A stretch of 64,000 bases of DNA, taken from positions 3,520-67,519 of the forward strand of contig CAYRVH010000012.1 in NCBI GenBank assembly GCA_964427855.1, written 5' to 3'. The position numbers were made by a program, and so were the translations under genes. The notes under the pieces are model-generated. The model was given only the letters and a program-made list of their open reading frames with translations. It did no database searches and was not told the origin of the DNA. The stretch is from JAUPKT01 sp964427855 (GTDB taxonomy: Bacteria; Desulfobacterota; Desulfomonilia; Desulfomonilales; Desulfomonilaceae). Below, one piece after another: positions 26,174 through 34,651 of this stretch (positions within the stretch are counted from its first letter, which is position 1; every line of letters begins with the position of its first letter).

Positions 26174-26192
26174 TTTTTTTTTTTTTTTTTTT
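26174..26192 (+). repeat. Homopolymer of 19 T
   Basis: An uninterrupted T-run immediately upstream of the ribosome site (AAGAAGGAG) of the next gene. Tracts of this length slip readily during replication. Here it lies outside the coding sequence, between any promoter and the start codon. Confidence 0.85.
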
Positions 26193-26211
26193 GGGTAAGA
26201 AGGAGTTGGCA

Positions 26212-26634
26212 ATGACACAGAGTGCGTTCCAAACCTCCGCTGGCGCCTCGCATAATTCAATCGATTTCACGGAAAATTATCGCAGCCTCAGAAAAATGAT
26301 TCAGGCCCTCAAGAAGGAAAATGGCCAGCTTGTCGGAAAAGAACTATTTGGCGACGAAGAAGAGCAACCGGCCCTGACAAAGAGCGACATGCAGCGGCTC
26401 TTCAAGATGTTGCGAAGAGTCGAAAACCAGTACGAGAAGTGCTGTAATCCGCCGATACCCGAAGCCCTCGAAAAATCCATTCGCACAAAAGGCAGCGATG
26501 AATGGCTGCCGTGGGAGCTCGAAGCGATCGAAAAAATGGACACCTGGCGCTCTGAGCTTGAAGAGCGGAAGAGGAAAGCCGCCAAAATGCTGCAACAGGC
26601 CATGGAGAAGATCAAAGCGCGACGGAGGCATTGA
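26212..26634 (+). CDS. Coiled-coil hypothetical protein
   Basis: 140 residues. I chose ATG 26212 because AAGGAG lies seven bases upstream; an in-frame TTG at 26191 would start inside the T-run. Charged and mostly helical: SLRKMIQALKKENGQL and a C-terminal heptad-like region (residues about 105-140, ELEERKRKAAKMLQQAMEKI). No signal, membrane segment or known domain. It is followed by a strong terminator, so it is probably a monocistronic unit. Confidence 0.7.
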   Translation: MTQSAFQTSAGASHNSIDFTENYRSLRKMIQALKKENGQLVGKELFGDEEEQPALTKSDMQRLFKMLRRVENQYEKCCNPPIPEALEKSIRTKGSDEWLPWELEAIEKMDTWRSELEERKRKAAKMLQQAMEKIKARRRH

Positions 26635-26732
26635 CGAAAGCACAGCAGTCTGTGCATTGCACCACAAGACACTATGAAGAGGTCCTTTCCTCTCTACCTG
26701 CATCAGCCCATCGGTTTCATGGTTCTCCCCCA

Positions 26733-26775
26733 AGAAGAGGCAAGCGTCTGAACGCTCTGCCTCTTCTCCTTTTTT
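26733..26775 (+). terminator. Strong Rho-independent terminator
   Basis: AGAAGAGGCAAGCG pairs with CGCT-C-TGCCTCTTCT (one bulged C), followed by CCTTTTTT. It lies about 100 bases downstream of the coiled-coil gene. Confidence 0.85.
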
Positions 26776-26914
26776 GGGCTTGGCTCGCACGCAGGGCACA
26801 ACCTGTCTAAAGACCATTTTCACTCCTAAAACATACGAAGGCCGTTCTCAGGGGAATTTCCTTTCTCGCGAGATACTGGTATAGTCGATTTGCATCAACC
26901 ATTGGGGAGGAACA

Positions 26915-27937
26915 ATGGACCAATTTCGGCCGCGACAGGACAAGAATCCCGTCGAGGAGATTCAAAAGGGCGTGCAAGACATTAAGGCTTTTGCTGACAG
27001 GATTATCAAAGGCTGGGGGGCGTGGGTTGTCATCGTTCTCGTGCTGATAATCTATCTTGCCTCGGGGCTGTTCATTGTGGGGCCAGGCGAAAAAGGCGTG
27101 ATACTCCTGTTTGGCAGGGTGCATTCGCTTGTGGAACCCGGTTTGCGCTACCGCCTCCCTAAACCATTCATGTCTCACGCCATCGTGGACATTGCACGAG
27201 TGAGACGCGCAGAAATCGGCTTTCGCACAGACGGCGGTCGTACTCGCGCTGTGCCAGCTGAGTCGCTCATGCTCACGGGCGACGAAAATATCGTCGATGT
27301 CCAACTCTTTGTACAATACATGGTACAAGACCCGGTAAAATTCCTATTCGGCGCGCAAAACCCAGAGAATGTGTTGAAGGTATCCGCAGAGGTAGCGCTC
27401 AGAGGCGTTGTAGGAGAAAACACCATTGATTATACGATGACCACCGGGCGGATGGAAATACAAAAGAAGGTGGAATTGTATCTCCAAAAACTCCTAGAAA
27501 ATTACAACACCGGTTTGCTCGTCACGCAGGCGCGGCTGCTCGTGGTCGATCCGCCTGCTCAAGTTCAGGAAGCCTTTCATGACGTGGTTCGGGCGTGGGA
27601 GGATCGGGAACGACTTATCAAAGAGGCGGAAGGTTTCCGAGAAGACGTGGTGCCAAAGGCGAGGGGACAAGCGCAGCAGGAAATCCTGCAAGCCGAAGCA
27701 TACAAGGCCCAGAGGGTTATCAGAGCCAAAGGAGACGCGGAGCAGTTCATGAAAATTCTCGAGGAATACAGCAAGGCGCCCGCGGTGACAAGGGAAAGAC
27801 TCTATTTGGAAAGCGCAGAAGTCTTTCTCAAGCCCACAAAGAAGTATTTGATGCAGGGTGACGACTCAAAAGTGCTCCCGCTCCTGCCGCTGACAGGCGT
27901 TCAGAGGCTTAGCGAGCCCGAATCGAAAAGTAAGTGA
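26915..27937 (+). CDS. hflK: HflK, SPFH-domain membrane protein
   Basis: 340 residues. A cytoplasmic head of about 35 residues is followed by one membrane helix (WVVIVLVLIIYLASGLFIV), the SPFH/band 7 domain starting VGPGEKGVILLFGRV, and a long helical region. HflK and HflC form a large periplasmic-facing complex that holds and regulates the FtsH protease. GGGAGG precedes the ATG. It overlaps or abuts hflC. The N-terminal part lacks the glycine-rich stretch of E. coli HflK. ftsH is not in the window. Confidence 0.94.
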   Translation: MDQFRPRQDKNPVEEIQKGVQDIKAFADRIIKGWGAWVVIVLVLIIYLASGLFIVGPGEKGVILLFGRVHSLVEPGLRYRLPKPFMSHAIVDIARVRRAEIGFRTDGGRTRAVPAESLMLTGDENIVDVQLFVQYMVQDPVKFLFGAQNPENVLKVSAEVALRGVVGENTIDYTMTTGRMEIQKKVELYLQKLLENYNTGLLVTQARLLVVDPPAQVQEAFHDVVRAWEDRERLIKEAEGFREDVVPKARGQAQQEILQAEAYKAQRVIRAKGDAEQFMKILEEYSKAPAVTRERLYLESAEVFLKPTKKYLMQGDDSKVLPLLPLTGVQRLSEPESKSK

Positions 27938-27945
27938 GGCGCCCC

Positions 27946-28803
27946 ATGGGAAAAGTGATCGGAATTGTTGTGGTGGTGTTAGTGGTTGTCTCACAGTCAT
28001 TTTTTATCATTCAGGAATGGGAACAGGGGTTGGTGCTGGAATTCGGAAAGCCCGTCAGGATCGTCCAGCAGCCAGGTCTGTACTTCAAATACCCTTTGAT
28101 TCAAGAACTTCTCGTCTTCGAGAAACGCATCATGCCGGCAGAGGCGAGGCCCGCAGAATATGTGACCGTTGACAAAAAAAGGCTCACCGTTGACACCGTG
28201 GCACGATGGAAGATCGTGGATCCGCTTGTGTTTTACCAGACAGTTCGCAACGAGCCGGGCGCTGTGGCGCGTCTCAACGACATCATTTTTGCGCGGTTGC
28301 GCCAAGAAGTGGCAAATCACACCTTCAAGGGGTTCATCAGGGAAGAGCGGGAGAAGATCATGGCCCAGGTGACCCTGGGAACTGCCGAGGCAGCAAAGCC
28401 CTTCGGCATCTCTGTGATTGATGTGCGCATCAAACGGGTGGATCTTCCGGAAGAGGTCCAGGCGAGCGTCTTTGCCAGGATGAAGGCAGAACGGGAAAGA
28501 ATCGCCAAACGATATAGAGCTGAAGGAGAAGAGCAGGCAAAAGAGATCAGAGCTAACGCCGAAAAGGAGCGAGAAATCATCCTGGCGGAGGCGTACAGAA
28601 AGGGGGCTGTGCTGCGAGGAGAAGGAGACGCCGAAGCCACGGGCATCTACGCAGCGGCTTACGGCAGAGATAAAGAGTTTTACTCATTTGTGCGCCACCT
28701 GGATGTGTATAAACAGATTCTGGGAGCTGAGGCCACAGTATTAATTAAACCAGATGCGTCGCTTCTTCGATACCTCTACTCGCCTGGCCCAGCGAATCAG
28801 TGA
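27946..28803 (+). CDS. hflC: HflC, SPFH-domain membrane protein
   Basis: 285 residues from ATG 27946 (GTGAGG upstream); a GTG at 27934 overlapping the hflK stop is the alternative. The N-terminal helix IGIVVVVLVVVSQSFFII is followed by the band 7 domain (QGLVLEFGKPVRIV ... GLYFKYP), then the coiled-coil region rich in Glu/Arg/Ala (AEGEEQAKEIRANAEKERE) typical of HflC. It pairs with HflK to control FtsH. Confidence 0.94.
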   Translation: MGKVIGIVVVVLVVVSQSFFIIQEWEQGLVLEFGKPVRIVQQPGLYFKYPLIQELLVFEKRIMPAEARPAEYVTVDKKRLTVDTVARWKIVDPLVFYQTVRNEPGAVARLNDIIFARLRQEVANHTFKGFIREEREKIMAQVTLGTAEAAKPFGISVIDVRIKRVDLPEEVQASVFARMKAERERIAKRYRAEGEEQAKEIRANAEKEREIILAEAYRKGAVLRGEGDAEATGIYAAAYGRDKEFYSFVRHLDVYKQILGAEATVLIKPDASLLRYLYSPGPANQ

Positions 28804-28940
28804 ACGCGTCATGCGCTTGCGTGCTCAGCGCGGTGGGCGGTCCGATACACCGGAACCTCAGCATGCCCTTGACCGTGAAAAGGTTTTCGACTATGAATTG
28901 AAAACGAGAAAAAAGTGAAAGAACGGAGAAAAGAGCAAAA

Positions 28941-30467
28941 ATGAGAATCCTCCTCGTGTATCCCACTATCCCTGACACGTTTTGGAGCTTCAAGTACATC
29001 CTCCGGTTCATACGCAAGAGGGCCGCGCATGTGCCGCTAGGGTTGCTCACCGTTGCGGGTTTGTTGCCACGCGAGTGGGATGTGAGACTGGTGGACATGA
29101 ACGTAGAGCCGCTGACGGACGAAATGATCTCGTGGGCCGACATGGTCTTCGTCGGAGCCATGGTGGTGCAAAAACAGTCCGTCAGAGAAACTTTCGCCCG
29201 AGTCAAGCAGATGGGGAAGAAAATCGTCGCTGGTGGCCCGCTCTTTTCCAGCACGGAGGAAACATTTGAGGAGGTCGATCATTTCGTTCTTAACGAGGCC
29301 GAGATAACCCTTCCACTTTTCTTGAAGGACTTGGCGCAGGGAACTCCACAGCCTGTCTATCGCACGGATGAGAAACCGGATATCACGAAGACTCCTCTGC
29401 CCAGGTGGGATCTGATCAACATGTCCCATTACGCGTCTATGTCCGTGCAGTACTCTCGGGGATGTCCTTTTGACTGCGAGTTTTGCGACATCGTGAACCT
29501 CAACGGAAGAAAGCCGCGTGTCAAATCCAATGACCAAATGATTAGGGAGTTTCAAGCCCTGTACGATCGCGGATGGCGTGGCCGTCTTTTCATCGTCGAT
29601 GACAACTTCATAGGCAACAAAGTCAAGGTTAAGTCCCTGCTCAAAGCACTGCGGATTTGGCAAGAAGAGCGAAAGTTCCCATTTTCCCTCTATACCGAGG
29701 CCTCGGTAAATCTCTCCCAGGATCAGGAACTCATGCAGCTCATGACAGGCGCTGGCTTCGACTCAGTGTTCTTAGGGCTTGAGACGCCGGAGGAGGAGTG
29801 CCTCGTGGAGTGCGGCAAGCATCAAAATACTTCCATAGATTTGCTCGAAGCGGTCAAGACAATCCAGAGAAACGGTATGGAAGTCATGGGGGGCTTCATC
29901 ATCGGTTTTGACAACGATCCCCCAAATATTTTTGAACGACAGATTCAATTTATTCAGAACAGCGGCGTCGTAAAAGCCATGATAGGGCTCCTCAATGCCA
30001 TACCTGGCACCCGCCTTTACCAGCGCCTCGCGGCTGAAGGCCGACTGATTCAAGAGTGTACCGGCGACAACTGCGACGGTTCCTTGAACTTTGTTCCGAA
30101 AATGGACATAGAAGTAGTGAGGCAAGGGTACCAAGCCGTGTTGAATCACATCTATTCCCCAAAGGAATACTACGATCGCGTGTTGGCGTTCCTCAAAGAA
30201 TATAGGCCTGCACGTCGCCGAAGGTTCGATCCGGATGACCTTATCGCGTTTCTGAAATCGATTCTGTACCTCGGAATCCTCGACAAGGGCAAGAGTAAAA
30301 TCTATTATTGGAAGCTTCTCATCAAGGCGTTCCTCTTCCACAGAGATTCGTTCGGGGAAGCGGTGTCCAGCGCAATATTCGGTTATCATTTCCGTAAATT
30401 GCTGCGAAGAGATTTGGAGTGCCATCCTCCAAACTCGTTCCCGCCGGCTCAGTTGAAAAGTTGCTGA
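28941..30467 (+). CDS. B12-binding radical SAM protein, DUF4070 (HpnP-like) family
   Basis: 508 residues. The N-terminal cobalamin-binding-like domain starts MRILLVYPTIPDTFWSF, residues about 1-140. The radical SAM barrel has CPFDCEFC (about 175-182, the CxxxCxxC cluster motif), followed by FIVDDNFIGN. The C-terminal DUF4070-type region (about 360-490) matches the hopanoid C-2 methylase HpnP group in layout. Members methylate unactivated carbons or do other radical chemistry, with unknown substrate in most cases. No hopanoid genes (shc, hpn) are in the window, so 'hopanoid methylase' is not claimed. A weak GGAG lies upstream. Confidence 0.88.
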   Translation: MRILLVYPTIPDTFWSFKYILRFIRKRAAHVPLGLLTVAGLLPREWDVRLVDMNVEPLTDEMISWADMVFVGAMVVQKQSVRETFARVKQMGKKIVAGGPLFSSTEETFEEVDHFVLNEAEITLPLFLKDLAQGTPQPVYRTDEKPDITKTPLPRWDLINMSHYASMSVQYSRGCPFDCEFCDIVNLNGRKPRVKSNDQMIREFQALYDRGWRGRLFIVDDNFIGNKVKVKSLLKALRIWQEERKFPFSLYTEASVNLSQDQELMQLMTGAGFDSVFLGLETPEEECLVECGKHQNTSIDLLEAVKTIQRNGMEVMGGFIIGFDNDPPNIFERQIQFIQNSGVVKAMIGLLNAIPGTRLYQRLAAEGRLIQECTGDNCDGSLNFVPKMDIEVVRQGYQAVLNHIYSPKEYYDRVLAFLKEYRPARRRRFDPDDLIAFLKSILYLGILDKGKSKIYYWKLLIKAFLFHRDSFGEAVSSAIFGYHFRKLLRRDLECHPPNSFPPAQLKSC

Positions 30468-30776
30468 AAAGATCAAAAAGAAGCCCGACGGACCAAACAA
30501 AAGGGTATGGCTCCAAGCAAGGAGGATACGGTAGTTCCGCCGGGCGATTGCAAGGCTAGCACACCCATCATAACCTACGATCCCTCGTACGTCAACTGTG
30601 CGACGCCGACCACCATAATTTCTTGTGACGCATCCTTACGTTCCCTCACACGTCCCAAATTCCAGGACAGTCCACTATATTTGATGGGCGGTAGTTGATT
30701 CATGGAGTGATGGAGGGAGCTTGTCGCTTTTTTGAATCGAGAGTCGTGCTCAAAACAAATCGCCCAATGGCCATAG

Positions 30777-30847
30777 TGACATTATCATTCCCATGAAAAT
30801 GGGCATCTAGGGAACTCCCTCTGAATCCCCACCTTCGTGAGGATCAC
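30777..30847. repeat. Intergenic inverted repeat, family B, copy 1
   Basis: A 71-base element with arms resembling CATTCCCATGAAAATGGG and CCCCACCTTCGTGAGGAT. It is an inverted, roughly 75-80% similar copy of 36891-36960. Such 'GTCATTCCC...GGGAATGAC' elements resemble REP/MITE-type repeats of many bacteria. Confidence 0.65.
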
Positions 30848-30924
30848 ATAGGGGAGCGCCACACCGAATTGGTGAGCCATTTCCGGAATGCCCGAAAATA
30901 GGGCAACTCCTGCCCAAATTCTAG

Positions 30925-30963
30925 TTGACAAAAATAAACCCCAGGATTAATAAGTAACGTTAC
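30925..30963 (+). promoter_or_regulatory. Candidate promoter with perfect palindrome at the start site
   Basis: A perfect TTGACA (30925-30930), 17 bases, TAATAA (30948-30953), then directly the 10-bp perfect palindrome GTAACGTTAC (30954-30963), covering the expected transcript start. It would give a leader of about 200 bases before the gene at 31156. The -10 box is weak. Confidence 0.4.
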
Positions 30964-31117
30964 ACTTTTTTTTGCGGATTCCGTATCCTGCTACCTTTGA
31001 CGCGGCAACGTGCCGTTTAAGAAAAAATCGTGGGCAAAACCAATCCGCGAGGCTGGGACGTTTTTGCAATGTGGTCCAGGACCACAGGACATTTTTTGGG
31101 AACCTAATCTCGCTCAA

Positions 31118-31140
31118 GAGATCATAATATGTATTATCTC
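31118..31140. promoter_or_regulatory. Dyad upstream of the HTH-like small gene
   Basis: GAGAT-C-ATAATA, TG, TATTAT-CTC: an inverted repeat with one unpaired base per side, ending five bases before the ribosome site (TAGGAG) of the gene at 31156. It could be an autoregulatory operator or an RNA hairpin in the leader. Confidence 0.4.
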
Positions 31141-31155
31141 AATTAGGAGTGACTT

Positions 31156-31344
31156 ATGCTAAAAATGGAAGGCTCCAGAGTCCGTATGACTCCAGAAAAC
31201 ATTCACAACATGCTCAAGCAGGGTCTTTCCTTCAAAGAGATAGCGGCGCGTTGTGAGGTATTCGAGGATGCCATTGACGCATCTCTCGTGAGATGGCTCA
31301 ATCAAGGCCGATGGCCTATTGAAGACGACGCCGCGGCTGCCTGA
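31156..31344 (+). CDS. Small helix-turn-helix-like protein
   Basis: 62 residues with a good ribosome site (TAGGAG, 6 bases spacing). Residues about 12-47 (MTPENIHNMLKQGLSFKEIAARCEV and onward) have the look of a helix-turn-helix of the 'sequence-specific, FKEIAAR' type. The acidic, Ala-rich end (PIEDDAAAA) is disordered. No close family recognised. The palindromes upstream fit a DNA-binding role, which remains inference. Confidence 0.55.
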   Translation: MLKMEGSRVRMTPENIHNMLKQGLSFKEIAARCEVFEDAIDASLVRWLNQGRWPIEDDAAAA

Positions 31345-31503
31345 TTATCCTCCGGACAAAGCCAACCTAGGAACAGTCAGCATTCTCCCGAGAAAAGACT
31401 CAGCTTCGCCTACGTAATTTTCTTTGTTGCCGATTGCGGGGGAAAGTTATATAAACCGTCCCGACCAACGGGACGGACTCCTCCGCGAAAGGTGAAAAAT
31501 GTC

Positions 31504-32325
31504 ATGAGGACTTTCAGTCGCAGTTCTCTCACCTTAACGGCAACAACCCTTTGCTTTATCCTTTTCGCCCATTCGGCACGAGGCCAGGAGCCCTTTCGGC
31601 TTATTCCCGACTGTCGATTCCTGTTTGGAATGGATTGGGGTTACGTGTGGACGAACGGCGACCTGGTGATCCCCGCAGGAGGACGCCCCGGGTCTGGCTC
31701 ACGCGTGGATGTATCAAACCTAGGGATTGACCAAGCCGAAGCCACCTCTGTATTCCTCAAGGCAACCATCCTTCAAAACCATCTCCTCGAAACCGATTTC
31801 CTCGCCGCATCCCCCTCCGGGCAAAGAAAGATCCAAGCCCCTTTCATCTTCCAGGGGCAAACCTATGCCCAAGACACCGCGTTGGAAACTCGGACCGACA
31901 TCGGCTGGTTCCGATTTTGTTACGGGTACAAGGCGATTACGCTCGCCTCATCGTATCTGGCGCCGCGCATTGGCGTGCATCACGTGCGCCTTGGCGCAAC
32001 GATCAACGGCGAGACTAAGGAGGGGGCCATGTTGTCCAACACCCGAAGGTTGGATGGGACCTACCCTGTACTGGGAGTGGAAGCGCGACACTCGTTCCCC
32101 TACGGGATGGACCTCTCTATGGAACTAGAGGGCATCCACTTGATCACACGCGGCTTCGTCACCCTTCTGCATATCGCCGGAGACTGGGAAGTCCACCCGG
32201 ATGTGTCACTCCGCCTTGGAATCTTTACGAGAGTCTGCAATTGGACCGAGGATAATCAACCGCTCAACAATGAGTGGACGCTGAGTATCGCGGGCTTCTC
32301 CACCGGCGTGTCCTTCGGCTTTTAG
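31504..32325 (+). CDS. Outer-membrane beta-barrel protein
   Basis: 273 residues from ATG 31504 (AAAGGTG upstream; a GTG at 31492 is possible). The signal peptide ends near HSARGQ. The mature part is rich in alternating hydrophobic/polar strands, with aromatic residues (FGMDWGYVWTNGD, WFRFCYGYKA) and a C-terminal strand ending in a final Phe (STGVSFGF), the classical BamA-recognised C-terminus. It is probably a monomeric 8-12 stranded barrel of unknown function. Two internal cysteines are unusual but not diagnostic. Confidence 0.75.
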   Translation: MRTFSRSSLTLTATTLCFILFAHSARGQEPFRLIPDCRFLFGMDWGYVWTNGDLVIPAGGRPGSGSRVDVSNLGIDQAEATSVFLKATILQNHLLETDFLAASPSGQRKIQAPFIFQGQTYAQDTALETRTDIGWFRFCYGYKAITLASSYLAPRIGVHHVRLGATINGETKEGAMLSNTRRLDGTYPVLGVEARHSFPYGMDLSMELEGIHLITRGFVTLLHIAGDWEVHPDVSLRLGIFTRVCNWTEDNQPLNNEWTLSIAGFSTGVSFGF

Positions 32326-32376
32326 ACTGATTTGTAGAGCGTTCTCGAAGCGAGTCGCTCGGAGGGTATGCCATGA

Positions 32377-33081
32377 TCAATTAGATTGCTGCCATGGCGC
32401 GGTAGGCCGAGAAACGGGCCCCGCGAGTCTTTGATCTCCCGCTTTGGTCGCGTAGCGGCTGTACAAATACTCCATTCGTCTGACGAGGGCCGGGTGCGCG
32501 TTGAGCACTTCCGGGAAGCAGATCGCATTATACGTAATGTCCAACGATGTGTACCACTTCTTATCCAAATCTACAAAACGCTCCTCCCTTGTGTAATTCG
32601 GGTCGTACACCTTGAGCGCATTGCGTTCTGGCAGCCATTCATAGGCGAGTACGGCATGCAACACCGCGCCTCTCGAACCTTTGTTCATGAGGAGTACGAT
32701 CTGGGGTTCCCCGCTCAGCAGCCCTACAAGAAAGCGCCGAAAGGATTCCGACGGATTGGCATGGTGGATGTTGCAATAGTCGGCTTGAAGCTTAATAAGG
32801 TTCTGACTGTAAAACTCTTGCAATTCCCTCGCAATGCGCTGTTGTGCCGCGGGCGAAAAGGCTTTCCTGAGTGGAAGTTCTCCACGCCGCGAAAGATAGT
32901 ACCATCGAGCAAACGCCACCATGGCGAAGCAGTAGCCTGGAGCGTTGGAGATGGAGAACGAGTCTTCATGAATGCGAAAGCTCGCATCGGCATTTTCCCA
33001 AGCGATTCCCAACCCAATGACCAATCCAGCACATAAAAAGGCGGCGCACCACGCCAGCCCCTTAAAGCAACGGCCTGACAT
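32377..33081 (-). CDS. Exported papain/C39-like cysteine peptidase homologue
   Basis: 234 residues. An N-terminal hydrophobic segment (about 7-28) acts as signal or anchor. The candidate catalytic Cys lies in APGYCFAMVAFA (about residue 51) and His in LHAVLAYEW (about 142), followed by VYDPNY, whose Asp/Asn could complete the triad. This is the arrangement of C39-like and transglutaminase-like papain-fold proteins. The substrate is unknown. The gene lies alone between convergent and same-strand neighbours. Confidence 0.7.
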   Translation of the reverse strand: MSGRCFKGLAWCAAFLCAGLVIGLGIAWENADASFRIHEDSFSISNAPGYCFAMVAFARWYYLSRRGELPLRKAFSPAAQQRIARELQEFYSQNLIKLQADYCNIHHANPSESFRRFLVGLLSGEPQIVLLMNKGSRGAVLHAVLAYEWLPERNALKVYDPNYTREERFVDLDKKWYTSLDITYNAICFPEVLNAHPALVRRMEYLYSRYATKAGDQRLAGPVSRPTAPWQQSN

Positions 33082-33201
33082 ACATCTGCACCCCGGCCAA
33101 AATAATGACTATTTAAGCCTATTATACCAAACAGGGCGGAAAATGACAAGCTGAGATTATGTCTGTGGGCGACCGCTCAAGAAAGCTCAACAAAATGCTG
33201 T

Positions 33202-34056
33202 TTATTTAGAAGGGGTTCCGCCATTGCGAACAGCCTCGGGCGCTTCTCTCAGGGATTCGCCAAGCGCGTAAGCCGCATCGCGCAGAATCCTCTGCAAAGC
33301 CTTTTGATACGTCCATTGGGCCTCACGATAAGGAGGCGACTTTAAAAAAGAGTGTACCTCGGCCAAATCTTGATCACTCAGTGGGCTGAGACTGTTGGCC
33401 AGGGAGACGAGACAAAGCTCTCCAGTGCGGCCGCCGGCAATCTTTCTACTGTGCTGAAAGGTTTCCTCGGTGTCTGCCTTTGTCAATTCCAACTTGTTTG
33501 ACGGCCCCACATAGCCTTCCAGAAGCCCTCTCACCACTGTATCCACCGCCTCTGCGTTGAAACGCTCAAGCTCGGTTGTTTCTGCAAGTGCTTTGAGCAG
33601 AGCCAGCCTTGCATCGCTCAGAGCAGCGACACGGGAATAACCCTCTCGAACTCGCTGCATGTGCCAATGATTGAGCGCTCCTTCGTTCACCGCCGCCAAT
33701 TTTCGGCCCACACGAGACGAGTAGAAGCGAATGAGCTCGTCTATGAATGCGGCGTCCACTGCTTTCGCCAATTCTCCCGCGACAACGGTCGTCCATTCAT
33801 CGGTATCGACCTTGGCGTAAAAAAGCTTTTCGACTCTATTCTTGGTTTTGGCATCCGCAAAGGTGTCAGCAGGGAGAGACGCAAGCAATGACTTTGGTAT
33901 CTGTCTGATTTGAGCCTTCAAACCGGATGCTCTCAAGAAGGCCATAGATGGGGCGAGATGTGGTTGTTCCTCTCCGTACGCGTACCCTGCCCACATCCAC
34001 CACAGGAGAATGCACGACGCCGCTCGGATCAGGGGTGAACTTGTCAAGGAAAGCAT
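33202..34056 (-). CDS. Exported DUF2059-like protein
   Basis: 284 residues. The signal peptide (about 1-28, ILLWWMWAGYAYG) is followed by an all-helical mature part. The segment FIDELIRFYSSRVGRKLAAV (about 103-122) is the recurrent DUF2059-type motif (helix with F/Y-Y-x-S-x-x-G-x-x-L). It is repeated weakly near the C-terminus (LAEVHSFLKSPPYREAQWTYQ). Function unknown. It starts two bases after the thioesterase stop on the same strand, so the two are translationally coupled. Confidence 0.75.
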   Translation of the reverse strand: MLSLTSSPLIRAASCILLWWMWAGYAYGEEQPHLAPSMAFLRASGLKAQIRQIPKSLLASLPADTFADAKTKNRVEKLFYAKVDTDEWTTVVAGELAKAVDAAFIDELIRFYSSRVGRKLAAVNEGALNHWHMQRVREGYSRVAALSDARLALLKALAETTELERFNAEAVDTVVRGLLEGYVGPSNKLELTKADTEETFQHSRKIAGGRTGELCLVSLANSLSPLSDQDLAEVHSFLKSPPYREAQWTYQKALQRILRDAAYALGESLREAPEAVRNGGTPSK

Positions 34057-34058
34057 GA

Positions 34059-34487
34059 TCAGAGATTGTGGAATTCCTGAGGTATCTCGAGTAGTTGTCC
34101 TTCAGGCGACACCGCCACCAATGTGACCGTCGCGGTCACGAGGTAATCTCGCGGCTCGCCCTTCTTAATGACGATCTGTTTCACCACGATCCTAAATTTC
34201 GTCGTACTTTCGATCCACGTTCGCACGACCAAAGTGTCTCCAAGCCTACCAGGGCTGTGAAAAACAATCTCGATCTTGTGCACCATAAAAAAATACCCCC
34301 GATTATGGTATCCCGCGACGCTGGAAAGTCGATCTTCAACGTATTCTGTACGTCCCCGCTCGAGGTATTTGAGATAATTTGCGTGATAGACTACGCCCAT
34401 GCAGTCGGTATCTTCGTAATATACTTTGCACTCAAATTGCCGTTCCACTGGGCGGGACGGTTGTTCTGAACCTCTGCTCACGTTCAT
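34059..34487 (-). CDS. YbgC/FadM-type acyl-CoA thioesterase
   Basis: 142 residues, single hotdog fold. The YbgC signature is visible: YYEDTDCMGVVYHANYLKYLERGR (residues about 23-46), with the catalytic Asp in DTDCMG. The family hydrolyses short-chain or aromatic acyl-CoA. In many Gram-negatives ybgC lies with tolQRA, but here it is coupled to a DUF2059-like exported protein instead. Confidence 0.92.
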   Translation of the reverse strand: MNVSRGSEQPSRPVERQFECKVYYEDTDCMGVVYHANYLKYLERGRTEYVEDRLSSVAGYHNRGYFFMVHKIEIVFHSPGRLGDTLVVRTWIESTTKFRIVVKQIVIKKGEPRDYLVTATVTLVAVSPEGQLLEIPQEFHNL

Positions 34488-34651
34488 ACTGTGTGCACCT
34501 TGTCCAAAGCTTCAGCTATAGGTATAACATACTTTTGTCTCAGCAGGATCGGCAAACTTACGATTCCTCCAACCAGGTAGAGAAAAATCTGTTATATTAG
34601 CCGTCAAGGTAGGACGGCTTGCCCTGCCAGTCAGCATATCCGTAGGATTTC

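Larger units (their letters stand above)
25826..26211. other. Intergenic region between korB and the coiled-coil protein
   Basis: 386 bases without a credible gene. It holds a perfect 9-bp hairpin at 25908-25928, several G+C-rich partial repeats (AAGGC...GCCTTG near 26056), and a 19-T run at 26174-26192. A TTGACT at about 26031 has no convincing -10 partner. Confidence 0.6.
30468..31155. other. 688-base intergenic region with repeat and palindromes
   Basis: No convincing gene; a 63-codon frame at 30507 has no proper ribosome site and no recognisable protein character. It contains an inverted intergenic repeat (30777-30847), a candidate promoter with a start-site palindrome (30925-30963), and a dyad at 31118-31140 just before the small HTH-like gene. 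Confidence 0.6.

Noticed and set aside
30507..30698. 63-codon open frame after the radical SAM gene
   Set aside because: AAAAGGG is too close to the ATG, no homology or domain character, and it lies in a repeat-containing gap.
31051..31066. Sigma-54-like TGGGACGTTTTTGCA upstream of the small HTH-like gene
   Set aside because: Only nine bases separate GG and GC, one short of the required ten, and C is replaced by G in the -24 element.
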